A DNA stretch of 15,010 nt from Acidobacteriota bacterium (GTDB lineage Bacteria; Acidobacteriota; Blastocatellia; Pyrinomonadales; Pyrinomonadaceae), in the NCBI GenBank assembly GCA_029862725.1, contig JAOTWT010000022.1, forward strand, positions 1 through 15,010, read 5' to 3'. Positions 1 to 8,079 of the stretch are shown piece after piece. The notes under the pieces were generated by a model. The model was not told the origin of the DNA. It saw only the letters and a list, made by a program, of their open reading frames with translations, and did not search any database. The translations under genes and the position numbers were made by a program. The stretch's first letter is position 1. Each line of letters opens with the position of its first letter.

Positions 1-1092
1 ACCGCTGTCGCCGAGATCGAAGCTCTGACGGGAGGCGTGGGCGCGGACTGTGTCATCGTCGCCGTCGCTGCGGATACGCCGGGCCCGGTGCAGGAAGCGG
101 CAAAGATGTGCCGTGAAAGAGGCAGAATCGTGGTCGTCGGCGCGTGCCCCTTGGAATTAAATCGCGACGTCATGTACGTCAAAGACCTTTCGCTTCATAT
201 GGCTCGTGCCTACGGACCGGGCAGCTACGATCCGGACTATGAGAAGCTGGGAATAGACTACCCCTACGCCTATGTCCGTTGGACCGAGAATCGAAACATG
301 GAGGAGTGCCTGCGTCTCATTTCAACGGGAAAAATTAATGTAAAACCATTGGTCAGCCACGAGTTTGGACTGGAAGACGCTGCCGAGGGATATAAAACGA
401 TCATGGATCCGCGGTCAGACAGCCTGGCTGTATTGCTGCGCTACCCTTCCAACGATGTCGACGACGTTTTAAACTCCTACAAACCGGTCAGAAAGCTGGT
501 GACTTCAGGTGCAAAGCCATTTGACAGAGAAAAGGTCAACATCGGCCTTATCGGTGCGGGAAACCTTGCCAAGTGGGCTCATCTGCCGGCTCTCAAGAAA
601 ATTGGCGAGGCGTCGATCCATGCGGTCTATTCTTCCAGCGGCGCGCGCGGGAAAAGTTATGCGCTTCGCTTCGGCGCCAATTATTCATGTTCAGATTATC
701 GGGAGATGCTCGAGGATGAAGAAATCGACGCGATCCTGATCTCGTCGGCCTCGCATCATCACGCTAAAGAAACGATTGAAGCGCTAAACGCGGGAAAACA
801 CGTGTTTGTCGAAAAACCTATGGCTGTTTCAATAGAAGAATGCAGGGAAATCTACGCGGCCGCAAAGAACAGCGAAAAGCAGGTATGCGTCGGTTTCAAC
901 CGAAGGTTTGCGCCATATTATGTGGAGCTCAAAAATGCGCTCCGCGGGCGCACCAAACCGATGATCGTAACCACCAGGATGAACTCGGGTCTTGGCGGAA
1001 AACACTGGGGCGGGGACCCCAAATACGGCGGCGCGACCGTCGGCGAAGGCTCATTGCCTTCCCGTCGGCAAGGAAGAACCGCTGGGGATTAA
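1..1092 (+). CDS. Bi-domain sugar oxidoreductase (MDR dehydrogenase + Gfo/Idh/MocA), 5'-partial, frame broken near 1050
   Basis: The reading frame is open from base 1, so the gene begins upstream of the window; the GTG at 37 is only an internal valine. The first ~140 codons match the C-terminal half of a zinc-type medium-chain dehydrogenase, including a YGPGSYDPDYEKLGIDYP stretch typical of such enzymes in polysaccharide loci. From about 535 a new Rossmann domain starts (VNIGLIGAGNLAKWAH, a GxGxxA nucleotide-binding loop), followed by the FVEKPMA motif of Gfo/Idh/MocA NAD(P)-dependent sugar oxidoreductases. This fusion is known from exopolysaccharide and nucleotide-sugar clusters. After KYGGATVGEG (ends 1050) the frame leaves the family and stops at 1092; the true continuation lies in the +1-shifted frame (1052-1459). 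Assignment is secure; the sugar substrate cannot be told. Confidence 0.85.
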   Translation, partial: TAVAEIEALTGGVGADCVIVAVAADTPGPVQEAAKMCRERGRIVVVGACPLELNRDVMYVKDLSLHMARAYGPGSYDPDYEKLGIDYPYAYVRWTENRNMEECLRLISTGKINVKPLVSHEFGLEDAAEGYKTIMDPRSDSLAVLLRYPSNDVDDVLNSYKPVRKLVTSGAKPFDREKVNIGLIGAGNLAKWAHLPALKKIGEASIHAVYSSSGARGKSYALRFGANYSCSDYREMLEDEEIDAILISSASHHHAKETIEALNAGKHVFVEKPMAVSIEECREIYAAAKNSEKQVCVGFNRRFAPYYVELKNALRGRTKPMIVTTRMNSGLGGKHWGGDPKYGGATVGEGSLPSRRQGRTAGD

Positions 1093-1459
1093 TAATATTG
1101 CGGCGAGTATACGCTTCGCCGACGGTTCGATCGGAAATTTTTTGTACAGCACCGTCGGCAGTGAAGCTTCCCAGGGAGAACGAGTGGAGATATACGCTAA
1201 CGGGGTCGGAGCTTCGACCGAAGACTTCAAGAGTGTTTCGATCAAGAAATCCTCCGCCAAACGGAAATCGAGAAGATTTGCGGCGAAAGGATATGAAGCT
1301 CAAATGCAGGCGTTTGTCGACGACATAAAGGCTGGACGCGAAACGGCGGTTTCCGTCATCGACGGTGCGAGGGCCACGGTCGTCTCCCTTAAGATGATTG
1401 AATCCGCTACAAAAGGGGCACCGGTCGATATCGATTTGCCAGCTATCCTTGAAGACTGA
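1052..1459 (+). pseudogene. C-terminal part of the Gfo/Idh/MocA oxidoreductase, out of frame with its N-terminal part
   Basis: In the frame shifted by +1 relative to the preceding gene, family-like sequence begins abruptly at HCLPVGKEEPLG (1052 on) and runs through IRFADGSIGNFLYS and GERVEIYANG to a stop at 1457-1459. These are the beta-sheet segments of the Gfo/Idh/MocA C-terminal domain. An ATG at 992 opens the same frame, but the 20 residues it adds are a shadow of the upstream reading frame, not family-like sequence. In related proteins the GEG motif is normally followed by a His-Phe-containing helix of some 20 residues (H-F-x-D-L type) before this point; that helix is absent. The simplest reading is a deletion of roughly 50-65 bases with net loss congruent to 2 modulo 3. 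It could be a true pseudogene or an assembly error. Confidence 0.7.
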
Positions 1460-1498
1460 TCCCGTCGCCGCCCCGCGAGGCGTTCGTCTTTCGAATCG

Positions 1499-2551
1499 AT
1501 GAAGAAACTTCGCGTCCTTCAACTTGGTCCCTATCCACCGCCGAGAGGCGGTGTGCAGACAAATGTGCTTTCAATTCAGGAAGAACTGATACGAAGGGGC
1601 CACTCATCGGAGATTCTGGCGATAACTAGGTCGGAAGACAGAGGGAGTGAGAAGAATGTTCATCATCCGGAGAATCCATTCGATTTCGTCAGAATGCTGA
1701 AAAAAATCGGGCACGATGTCTTGCACCTGCACATCGGCGGAAGCTTGCCGTTTCGCGTAAAACTGATGATGCTGGCTTGTGCGATATTTTCCAAAGGAAA
1801 AAAGATCATCACTTTTCATTCGGGCGGTTTTGCCTGGTCGGGCGAGGGCCAGAACGCAAAAAGCACTAGCCTGCTGGGCTTCATCTTCCGGCGTTTCGAC
1901 CAATTAATCGCAGTAAATTCACTCATCCTCGAGATGTTTGAAAAATATGGCGTCGATGCTGAAAAGACGAGGTTAATCTACCCTTTTTCACTCAAACGAG
2001 CGGATCCGGGCACTAAATTACCCGCGACGCTCGAGCACTTCATCGACAAGCAACATAAGCTCCTGATCAGCGTCGGACTTCTCGAAACGGATTATGACCT
2101 CCCGCTGCAGATTGAGGCGATGGAGGAGGTTTTGAAAGCGCAACCAGCCACCGGGCTTATTATCGTGGGTTCCGGTTCGCTCCGGGATAGTCTCGAAGAC
2201 CTAATTGAATCAAAGTCTTACGCTGAAAATATAATACTCGCAGGTGACACCGACCGCGACGTCGTTCTCCGTCTGATAGAACGTGCAGAAATCCTGCTTC
2301 GCACGACCGTTTTCGACGGAGACGCGATATCGATCCACGAGGCGCTATTCCTGGGTACCCCCGTCATCGCGACCGACAATGGAATGAGACCGGAAGGCGT
2401 CACGCTGATACCGGTCGGCGGGATGGAGGAACTCGTAATTGCGATTCTGGATCTCTTGTCTGACCGGCGCCCAGTGCCGGAACCGAAGACCGATGGGGCC
2501 GAAAACATAAACGCGGTGGTTGATCTTTACGAAATGTTGTGCGCCGTCTGA
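1499..2551 (+). CDS. Glycosyltransferase family 4-like (GT-B fold)
   Basis: A 350-residue protein with the two-Rossmann (GT-B) layout of retaining GT4 glycosyltransferases. The N-terminus carries LGPYPPPRGGV (residues 9-19), the glycine-rich acceptor/donor loop, then a helix and RRGH. The C-terminal domain begins around residue 190 (LLISVGLLETDYD) and contains HEALFLGTPVIATDNG (from residue 280), the E-rich nucleotide-sugar binding motif of the family. There is no signal peptide or membrane segment, so it should act at the cytoplasmic face on a lipid-linked glycan. It starts 39 bases after the oxidoreductase stop on the same strand, so co-transcription is likely. The ATG at 1499 has no strong Shine-Dalgarno, but the protein begins in normal family register. 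Donor and acceptor sugars cannot be inferred. Confidence 0.85.
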   Translation: MKKLRVLQLGPYPPPRGGVQTNVLSIQEELIRRGHSSEILAITRSEDRGSEKNVHHPENPFDFVRMLKKIGHDVLHLHIGGSLPFRVKLMMLACAIFSKGKKIITFHSGGFAWSGEGQNAKSTSLLGFIFRRFDQLIAVNSLILEMFEKYGVDAEKTRLIYPFSLKRADPGTKLPATLEHFIDKQHKLLISVGLLETDYDLPLQIEAMEEVLKAQPATGLIIVGSGSLRDSLEDLIESKSYAENIILAGDTDRDVVLRLIERAEILLRTTVFDGDAISIHEALFLGTPVIATDNGMRPEGVTLIPVGGMEELVIAILDLLSDRRPVPEPKTDGAENINAVVDLYEMLCAV

Positions 2552-2671
2552 ATTGCGAAAGGGTCCGTTTAAGAACAGCCAGATGATTCAAAATAGTCGC
2601 CCGCACCTAGTAAGAAGGGTATCGGTTGGATACCGGCGACGTCACCGTACAGGACTAATTGTCCTAAATAG

Positions 2672-2918
2672 CGATTTCGAGAGGTTTGGCCTGGGTTGGC
2701 TGAGTTTTCTCCATGAAATGCTTAGGAAGCTCCCATCGCCATTGGCGAAACCGATGGCGGAATCGCTTGGTCTGACGGCGGGAGGAACCGTGAACCGGCA
2801 AGCGCAGGACACATTGGCCCGAAAGCGCTGCCGGATCGCGACCCATAATGAGAAGCCGGAGCTTATTCGACGTTTAAACAATACGATGAAGCGTAGAGTA
2901 CGGACCGAGAACCATTGA
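2672..2918 (+). pseudogene. Possible coding remnant, unidentified
   Basis: One plus-strand frame is open to a TGA at 2916-2918 and reads like an ordinary helical protein segment (FGLGWLSFLHEMLRKLPSP, then LARKR and ELIRRLNN), with varied residues and no low complexity. There is no plausible start codon with a ribosome binding site, and I recognise no family. Amphipathic helices with an LPxxL pattern also occur in the C-terminal part of asparagine-synthase-like proteins, such as the gene just downstream, so a relic of such a gene is conceivable but unproven. It could equally be chance. Confidence 0.15.
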
Positions 2919-3040
2919 GCCATGGTAGTCTGTGAGGGTATTAATGAAAAAAAATACTCAAAACCAAATCAGTCGGGAGAATCAATCCGTTGGGTTTTAT
3001 CAATACCGGTGAGGTTGAAGTCTTGAGGTGCCATCGTTAC

Positions 3041-3214
3041 TTAGAGCGTGCGGATCAACTTAAGTTCTCTGGTCGTCAGTTCTTGCAACACCTTACGAAT
3101 CTCACCGACCGAAATAGTTTTGTCTCGCCTGACCAGATTGCCGAATGCCAACGGGAAGGGCAGCCTCTGCCCCGCGATCCGGTCGTCGCGAATTTTGCGC
3201 AAAGCGTCGGCGGG
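3041..3214 (-). pseudogene. Possible 57-codon remnant on the minus strand, unidentified
   Basis: Between in-frame stops, the minus strand encodes 57 residues including LRKIRDDRIAGQRLPFPLAF, a charged middle, and a C-terminal helix ending TTRELKLIRTL. Composition is balanced and GC-rich third positions dominate its first half, unlike most shadow frames. No ATG is present; a TTG lies near the beginning. It is antisense to the neighbouring cluster. It may be the end of a lost gene. No family recognised. Confidence 0.2.
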
Positions 3215-3247
3215 TTAGAGAGAATCAGGGATAAGATCGGAATCTAG

Positions 3248-5155
3248 ATGTGTGGAATTAACGGGATAGCATATTCGCCCGCCAGCGGACGCCGGATCGA
3301 CGAATCGGTGCTTTGCGCGATGCGAGACGTCATTTCGCACCGCGGCCCGGATGCGAAAGGGGCGTATATCAATGAAAACATTGGACTTGGACACCGCCGG
3401 CTGTCGATAGTGGATGTCGAACACGGTGCCCAGCCAATGGCCTCAAGGGGCGGTCAAGTTCAGCTTGTCTATAACGGCGAGATATATAACCATGCTGAGT
3501 TGCGCCCCGATCTCGAATCGAAGGGCCACAGATATCGAACTACATCGGATACTGAAACAATCCTCTATCTCTATCAGGAATTCGGGTTTGAATGCGTTGA
3601 AAAACTTCGAGGGATGTTTGCCTTTGCGATCTGGGATGACGGCGGCAGGCAGCTCTTTTTAGCCCGCGACAGGGTCGGAATAAAACCGCTTTACTATGTG
3701 CTGGATGGTCAGGGGAGCCTTTTTTTTGCTTCAGAGATAAAGGCGCTCATTGCGGCAGGCGCGGTCCGGCCGGAAATCAATTTCGATGTCCTGCCCGACC
3801 AGATGGCAAACCACGGAACGTCGCACGAGCAAACGCTCTTCTGCAACGTGAAACGGCTCATGCCGGGGCATTTTCTGGTCTGGCGCGACGGGAATGTGAG
3901 GATAAAGAAATACTGGGATATTTCTTTCGAACCAAAGACCGAGCGAGCGAATGATGCGGCTTTTGTCGCGGAATGGCTTGCGGAGTTCAAACGGTCGGTG
4001 GAAATGCGGCTTATGGCGGATGTCCCGCTCGGAATGTTTCTGTCGGGCGGCATAGATTCTTCGGCAATTTGCGCGCTCATGTCCAGGATGGTGGACGAAC
4101 CGATCAAGACCTTTTCGGTCGGGTTTAAAGACCGCGAAGCCAATGAATTCAAATACGCAAGGACGGTTTCAAAAGCCTTCGAGACGGAGCACCATGAGGT
4201 TTCCCTAACTCCGAGGGAGTTTATTCAGGAACTGCCCAAGTTGATATGGCATGAGGACAAACCGCTCGGATTTACGGCAAGCGTGCCGCTCTATTTCGTT
4301 TCGAAGCTCGCGGCAGATCATGTAAAGGTGGTCTTGACCGGAGAGGGAAGCGACGAATTGATGGCCGGATACGGGCGCTACAGAAAAGCCCTCCAATTGT
4401 TGGAGTACGGAGCGAAGTATGAGGAGCTCTTGCCCGCATCCCTGCGGAAGGTAGTGAAAACGGGTGTCGAGGCATTGCCCAGACAGTTTGGCGGAAAGTT
4501 GAACCGGACATTCCTATCGCGTACCGCGAATATCGAGGGACTCTTTTTTGATAACTTCTCGGTTTTTCCGAAGAGCCTTCAGGAGGAGATCCTGTCACAC
4601 GATACAAAAGCGAAGATCGCCGACCGGGATCCCTACCGCGATTTGAAAATGTGGTTTGGGAACAGCGATGCCAAAGAACTTCTCGACAAGATCCTTTACA
4701 CAGACTCGAAGACTTACCTGCAGGAACTATTGATGAAGCAGGATAAGATGTCGATGGCGGCTTCGATCGAATCGAGAGTGCCTTTTCTGGACCATAAACT
4801 GGTTGAGCTTACTTCACGAATGCCGGTTTCGATGAAACTTCGGGGTCGCACCACGAAATGGATTCTCCGTGAAGCAATGAAAGGACTTTTGCCCGCCGTT
4901 ATTCTCGACCGGCCCAAAATGGGTTTTCCTGTTCCGATCGATAAATGGTTGAGGACCGACCACAGACATCTGGTCGATGAATTCGTGCTTGGAGAACGAA
5001 CACTGAAACGGGGTATTTTTGAGAAAGAAGCCCTCCAAAAACTCTCCGAACGCCATATGAACGGGGAGAATAACGCGGACAAATTGTTCTTTCTAATCAA
5101 TTTCGAGATATGGCAGAGACAAACGTTAGAGAACGAAACGGTTGAGCTTTCGTGA
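3248..5155 (+). CDS. asnB: Asparagine synthetase (glutamine-hydrolysing)-type amidotransferase
   Basis: A 635-residue class II amidotransferase. Cys2 of MCGI is the N-terminal nucleophile of the glutaminase domain, with HRGPD (31-35), GHRRLSI (48-54), YNGEIYNH (75-82) and SDTE (100-103) as its substrate-binding signatures. The synthetase half has the ATP-pyrophosphatase loop LSGGIDSS (265-272), TGEGSDELMAGYGRY and the C-terminal ESRVPFLD motif. The family makes asparagine from aspartate, glutamine and ATP. Members inside polysaccharide clusters, often near 630 residues as here, are thought to amidate sugar acids or other envelope substrates; given FemAB-like and glycosyltransferase neighbours that role is likely, but it is inferred. 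The start is fixed by the required MCG terminus. No clear Shine-Dalgarno precedes it. Confidence 0.92.
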   Translation: MCGINGIAYSPASGRRIDESVLCAMRDVISHRGPDAKGAYINENIGLGHRRLSIVDVEHGAQPMASRGGQVQLVYNGEIYNHAELRPDLESKGHRYRTTSDTETILYLYQEFGFECVEKLRGMFAFAIWDDGGRQLFLARDRVGIKPLYYVLDGQGSLFFASEIKALIAAGAVRPEINFDVLPDQMANHGTSHEQTLFCNVKRLMPGHFLVWRDGNVRIKKYWDISFEPKTERANDAAFVAEWLAEFKRSVEMRLMADVPLGMFLSGGIDSSAICALMSRMVDEPIKTFSVGFKDREANEFKYARTVSKAFETEHHEVSLTPREFIQELPKLIWHEDKPLGFTASVPLYFVSKLAADHVKVVLTGEGSDELMAGYGRYRKALQLLEYGAKYEELLPASLRKVVKTGVEALPRQFGGKLNRTFLSRTANIEGLFFDNFSVFPKSLQEEILSHDTKAKIADRDPYRDLKMWFGNSDAKELLDKILYTDSKTYLQELLMKQDKMSMAASIESRVPFLDHKLVELTSRMPVSMKLRGRTTKWILREAMKGLLPAVILDRPKMGFPVPIDKWLRTDHRHLVDEFVLGERTLKRGIFEKEALQKLSERHMNGENNADKLFFLINFEIWQRQTLENETVELS

Positions 5156-5203
5156 AACGGGGCAGTGACCATGGATTGAATATGTACTTTGAAAAACTGC
5201 TAA

Positions 5204-6229
5204 ATGTTTGAAACACAGATAATTACCGCTTATCCAGAGGAAAAGCTGGAAAAGGAGTGGCTGGAGTTCCTTGGTCGCGCGAATTATCCAAGCCATTACA
5301 CGTCACCCGGATTTTTCCTGATGCCTCACTGGGATGACCGGCGTCCGTTTGCGGTTATCGTCAGGGAAGAGAATAAAATCGCCGCGGTTGCCTGCGGGAT
5401 TTTTCCCGGCCAGAAGATCGAAATCGGGCTGGCGGTTCGCCCACAAGTCGCGTTTGATCCGTCCTGCGAAGATGCGCAACTGGCAGCGAGCCTGTTTGAA
5501 GGAGTCACTTCTCAAGCAGGCAGCTCACCCGAATTGATCACACTCTATTCGATGGAACGGATTCCGGGCCTTGTCGAACTGGGCTTTGCCGAACGAAAAT
5601 CCACCGCCGGCGACCGCGTTGTGGTGATCGACCTTTTAGCGGGTATCGATTCGGTGTTTAAAGGTCTGTCGTCATCGCGCCGCGCCAATATCCGGAAGGC
5701 AAAAAAGCGTCGTCTGGTCGATGTGTTCGAACTTCAGGAAAGGGAAGACCTCGAAGAACTCCATCCGGTACATAAGGAATGGTGCAGGAACAAGGGTATC
5801 GCCCCCGATTCTCCGGATCGATTTCGCAGGTCCTGGGAAAACAAAGAAAATGTAAAAATATTCGCGGCGCGTCATGAGGGAAAAATCGTAGCCGGGAGTA
5901 CCTTCAGGTTCGTAAAGGGAGGAATCGTGGAATACTCGGGGAATGTTTCGACACCCGAATCGCGCAGTCTTCGGCCGAACGATCTCTTAATGTGGACCGC
6001 GCTGGAATGGGCCGCCGGATCGGGATTCAAAAAATTCTCGATGGGCGCCTCGCATCCCTTTCTCCAGAGGTTTGGCGGAACTATAGAATCCAGTTGGAGA
6101 TACAGGATGGATAGGAGCATCTTTCGCCGCCACGATATTGCCGAGGGTTTAAGAGAGGCCGTTCGCAAGGCCTATATGTCAATGCCCGAGGGCGCGCGTT
6201 CTAAGTTAAAGAGCATGTTGGGAAGATAG
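5204..6229 (+). CDS. FemAB/GNAT-like acyl- or aminoacyl-transferase
   Basis: A 341-residue protein with two GNAT-like halves. The segment SSRRANIRKAKKR (157-169) matches the arginine-rich helix that opens the second GNAT fold of FemAB-like / BioF2-like (Acetyltransf_6) proteins, followed by EWCRNKG and beta-strands IFAARHEGKIVAGSTFRF. The C-terminal MGASHPFLQRFGGTIESS is also characteristic (a late glycine-rich strand with KxxxG-type ending). FemAB relatives add amino acids or acyl groups to cell-wall or glycan precursors; in exosortase-type polysaccharide loci a FemAB-like gene is a recurrent member. There is no membrane segment, so it is cytoplasmic. It starts 48 bases after the asnB stop, and its stop codon directly abuts the next ATG, so translation is probably coupled. 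Substrate unknown. Confidence 0.75.
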   Translation: MFETQIITAYPEEKLEKEWLEFLGRANYPSHYTSPGFFLMPHWDDRRPFAVIVREENKIAAVACGIFPGQKIEIGLAVRPQVAFDPSCEDAQLAASLFEGVTSQAGSSPELITLYSMERIPGLVELGFAERKSTAGDRVVVIDLLAGIDSVFKGLSSSRRANIRKAKKRRLVDVFELQEREDLEELHPVHKEWCRNKGIAPDSPDRFRRSWENKENVKIFAARHEGKIVAGSTFRFVKGGIVEYSGNVSTPESRSLRPNDLLMWTALEWAAGSGFKKFSMGASHPFLQRFGGTIESSWRYRMDRSIFRRHDIAEGLREAVRKAYMSMPEGARSKLKSMLGR

Positions 6230-7429
6230 ATGCCGTTCGCAGAGCCAGACAATTCGAAAAGACAAGAAATTGGTGCCGGCGAAAACCTTCGCGGAGAGGA
6301 CATATTGTGTTTTAGTCACGACTGGACCGGGGACCCCCTTTCGAAGACTCACCTGATGCGCGTGTTGTCGAAGGAAAACCGCGTTCTCTGGGTCAATGCA
6401 ATCGCCAACCGCATGCCGACGGTCGCGAAGACAGATGTGAGACGCATTTTTTCAAAGCTAAAGCGATTCACCGAGCCTGTGAACGAGGTCGAACCAAATA
6501 TCTTTGTGTTGAATCCGCTGGCGGTTCCCTCGTATGGGAACGCCGCCGTACGCGCTTTCAACCGTTGGATTCTGCTAGCCCAGGTCAAAATGGCCATGCG
6601 TAAGCTCGGTTTTTCGTTGCCCGTCAATATGGTGTTTAACCCCGCCGCAGGGCTCCTCGCCAGGCGTCTCGGCGAATCCAAGCTGATCTATTATTGCGTT
6701 GACGAATACACCGCTTTTACCGGAGCGGCGAGCGGGCTGCGCGAAATCGAAAACAGTTTGTTTCGGGAAGCGGACCTGGTGATCGTCTCGGCGAAAAAAC
6801 TGCTCGAGGACAAGAAACGGTTTAATGAAAGGACCCATCTGATTCGTCACGGCACTGACTGGGTTCACTTCCGAAAGGCCCTTGCGCCCGAAATCGAAAT
6901 ACCCACCGAAATCAGAGATTTACCGCGACCGGTCATTGGCTTTCACGGGCTGCTCGCCGACTGGGTCGACTACGAGGCTATTTGCGAAATAGCCCGTCAT
7001 TTTAGCGGAGGTTCCGTCGTGCTGGTCGGAAAAGTAGCGGTGGACGCCGAACGGAAGATAAAGATCCTTGATGATTGCCCGAACGTCCATCTAATCGGGA
7101 GGCGCCCGTACGAGGAATTGCCCGGCTTTTGTAAGGGATTCGATGTCGGTATTAACCCCTTTATTATCAACGAGCTTACACTCGCTGCGAATCCTCTCAA
7201 GGTAAGGGAGTACCTGGCCGCAGGTTTGCCGGTCGTTTCGAGCGATCTTCCCGAAGTACGGATTCTCGATCATTGCTTTGTCTACGGCTCGCGCGATGAA
7301 CTGATTAGCAAGATCGAAAAAGCACTCGCCCAAAGAAGCTCTCGTGAAGAAATCAGCGAATCGATACGCAACGAAAGTTGGGAATCAAAGGTCGATCAAT
7401 TACGCGATCTGGTTGCTGCGGGGGATTAA
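6230..7429 (+). CDS. Glycosyltransferase, GT-B fold (GT4/TuaH-like)
   Basis: A 399-residue protein whose ATG immediately follows the stop of the FemAB-like gene. The N-terminal domain has DILCFSHDWTGDPLSKTHLM and RVLWVNAIANR, resembling TuaH-like glycosyltransferases that open with a 'which way home' strand and a V-N pair. YYCVDEYTAFTG lies mid-protein. The C-terminal Rossmann domain starts near residue 222 (GFHGLLADWVDY) and contains NPLKVREYLAAGLPVVSSD (from residue 321), the nucleotide-sugar binding region of GT4 enzymes. No transmembrane segment is seen, so it should work on the cytoplasmic side. Expected role is addition of one sugar to the cluster's lipid-linked oligosaccharide; the sugar cannot be determined. 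Position between FemAB-like and YdcF genes supports a shared pathway. Confidence 0.82.
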   Translation: MPFAEPDNSKRQEIGAGENLRGEDILCFSHDWTGDPLSKTHLMRVLSKENRVLWVNAIANRMPTVAKTDVRRIFSKLKRFTEPVNEVEPNIFVLNPLAVPSYGNAAVRAFNRWILLAQVKMAMRKLGFSLPVNMVFNPAAGLLARRLGESKLIYYCVDEYTAFTGAASGLREIENSLFREADLVIVSAKKLLEDKKRFNERTHLIRHGTDWVHFRKALAPEIEIPTEIRDLPRPVIGFHGLLADWVDYEAICEIARHFSGGSVVLVGKVAVDAERKIKILDDCPNVHLIGRRPYEELPGFCKGFDVGINPFIINELTLAANPLKVREYLAAGLPVVSSDLPEVRILDHCFVYGSRDELISKIEKALAQRSSREEISESIRNESWESKVDQLRDLVAAGD

Positions 7430-7434
7430 GCGAA

Positions 7435-8052
7435 ATGAGCCGGGGCCTGAAAATTTTCGTGATATCGTCCGCCATGATCCTGTTCTGGGTGATTACGGCG
7501 CCGTTTCTGGCCAATAGGCTTATCGTGGAAAAGCGGATCGACAAAGCGGACGTGATCTTGGTGCTGAGTGGTTCTGCGGCATATTCGGAAAGAACCCGTA
7601 TGGCCGCAGAGGTTTATCGTGCCGGCGTCTCGGACATGATCCTGCTTTCCGATGACGGAACGAAGGCCGGCTGGTCGGTCGCCGAGGAACGCAATCCCCG
7701 ATTTGTCGAACTCGCGTCGCGTTCCCTCGTCGAGCAGGGCGTCGATCCCGATTCGATCGGTATCATGGATGAACAGGTTTCCGGAACCATTGACGAGGCC
7801 GTAGGCTTTGCCGGCATTGCCGGAAAGAAGGGTTGGAAATCCGTATTGATCGTCACTTCCGCGTACCATTCGCGGCGCGCGCTGAATACTTTCGAAGGAC
7901 AATTGGCGGATACCGGCATCGATGTCGGTATTGTTTCACCGCGCCCCGGTGAAGATACGCCACCGGCGTTTATCTGGTGGCTTTCACCCAAGGGCTGGAG
8001 ACTGGTCGCCGGAGAATATCTGAAGAGTGCTTATTACTGGTTCTTCTATTGA
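7435..8052 (+). CDS. YdcF/DUF218 (ElyC/SanA) family membrane-anchored protein
   Basis: A 205-residue protein beginning at the ATG five bases after the previous stop; a longer frame from 7378 would overlap the glycosyltransferase by 50 bases and adds no conserved sequence. Residues ~6-26 form one N-terminal transmembrane helix after an SRGLK basic start, so the domain is probably periplasmic. The DUF218 core starts with ADVILVLSGSAAYSERTRMA and has SAYHSRRALNTF, the conserved Ser/His/Arg segment near the C-terminal third. SanA and ElyC members affect envelope integrity and peptidoglycan or polysaccharide precursor handling, but the biochemical activity of the family is poorly settled. Last gene of the plus-strand run; it converges with the kinase gene, 27 bases apart, with only a weak 5-bp hairpin between. 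Confidence 0.8.
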   Translation: MSRGLKIFVISSAMILFWVITAPFLANRLIVEKRIDKADVILVLSGSAAYSERTRMAAEVYRAGVSDMILLSDDGTKAGWSVAEERNPRFVELASRSLVEQGVDPDSIGIMDEQVSGTIDEAVGFAGIAGKKGWKSVLIVTSAYHSRRALNTFEGQLADTGIDVGIVSPRPGEDTPPAFIWWLSPKGWRLVAGEYLKSAYYWFFY

Positions 8053-8079
8053 TTGGGAATCAGACCCTAAGGTTTCGTA

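Larger units (their letters stand above)
2552..3247. other. ~700-base gap in the polysaccharide cluster; no intact gene, possible decayed gene pieces
   Basis: No reading frame here has a believable start, length and family signature. Two stretches look more coding-like than background: a plus-strand segment ending at 2918 and a minus-strand segment at 3041-3214. A short inverted repeat, AGGAC-taatt-GTCCT, lies at 2651-2665. No transposase motif or clear terminal inverted repeats are visible. Neighbouring genes are tightly packed, so a gap of this size suggests loss or replacement of a gene, plus the promoter region of the downstream amidotransferase. Confidence 0.4.

Noticed and set aside
929..1522. 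Minus-strand frame of 197 codons
   Set aside because: It is antisense to the oxidoreductase pieces, Arg/Ser-rich, with no domain; a shadow of the real gene.
2990..3247. Plus-strand frame of 85 codons ending directly before asnB
   Set aside because: TTG start with no ribosome binding site, no recognisable domain, and it overlaps a more coding-like minus-strand frame. Its end at 3247 only reflects a chance TAG before the asnB ATG.
7378..7434. Upstream extension of the YdcF frame
   Set aside because: It overlaps the glycosyltransferase end and adds no conserved sequence; the ATG at 7435 gives a normal N-terminal membrane helix.
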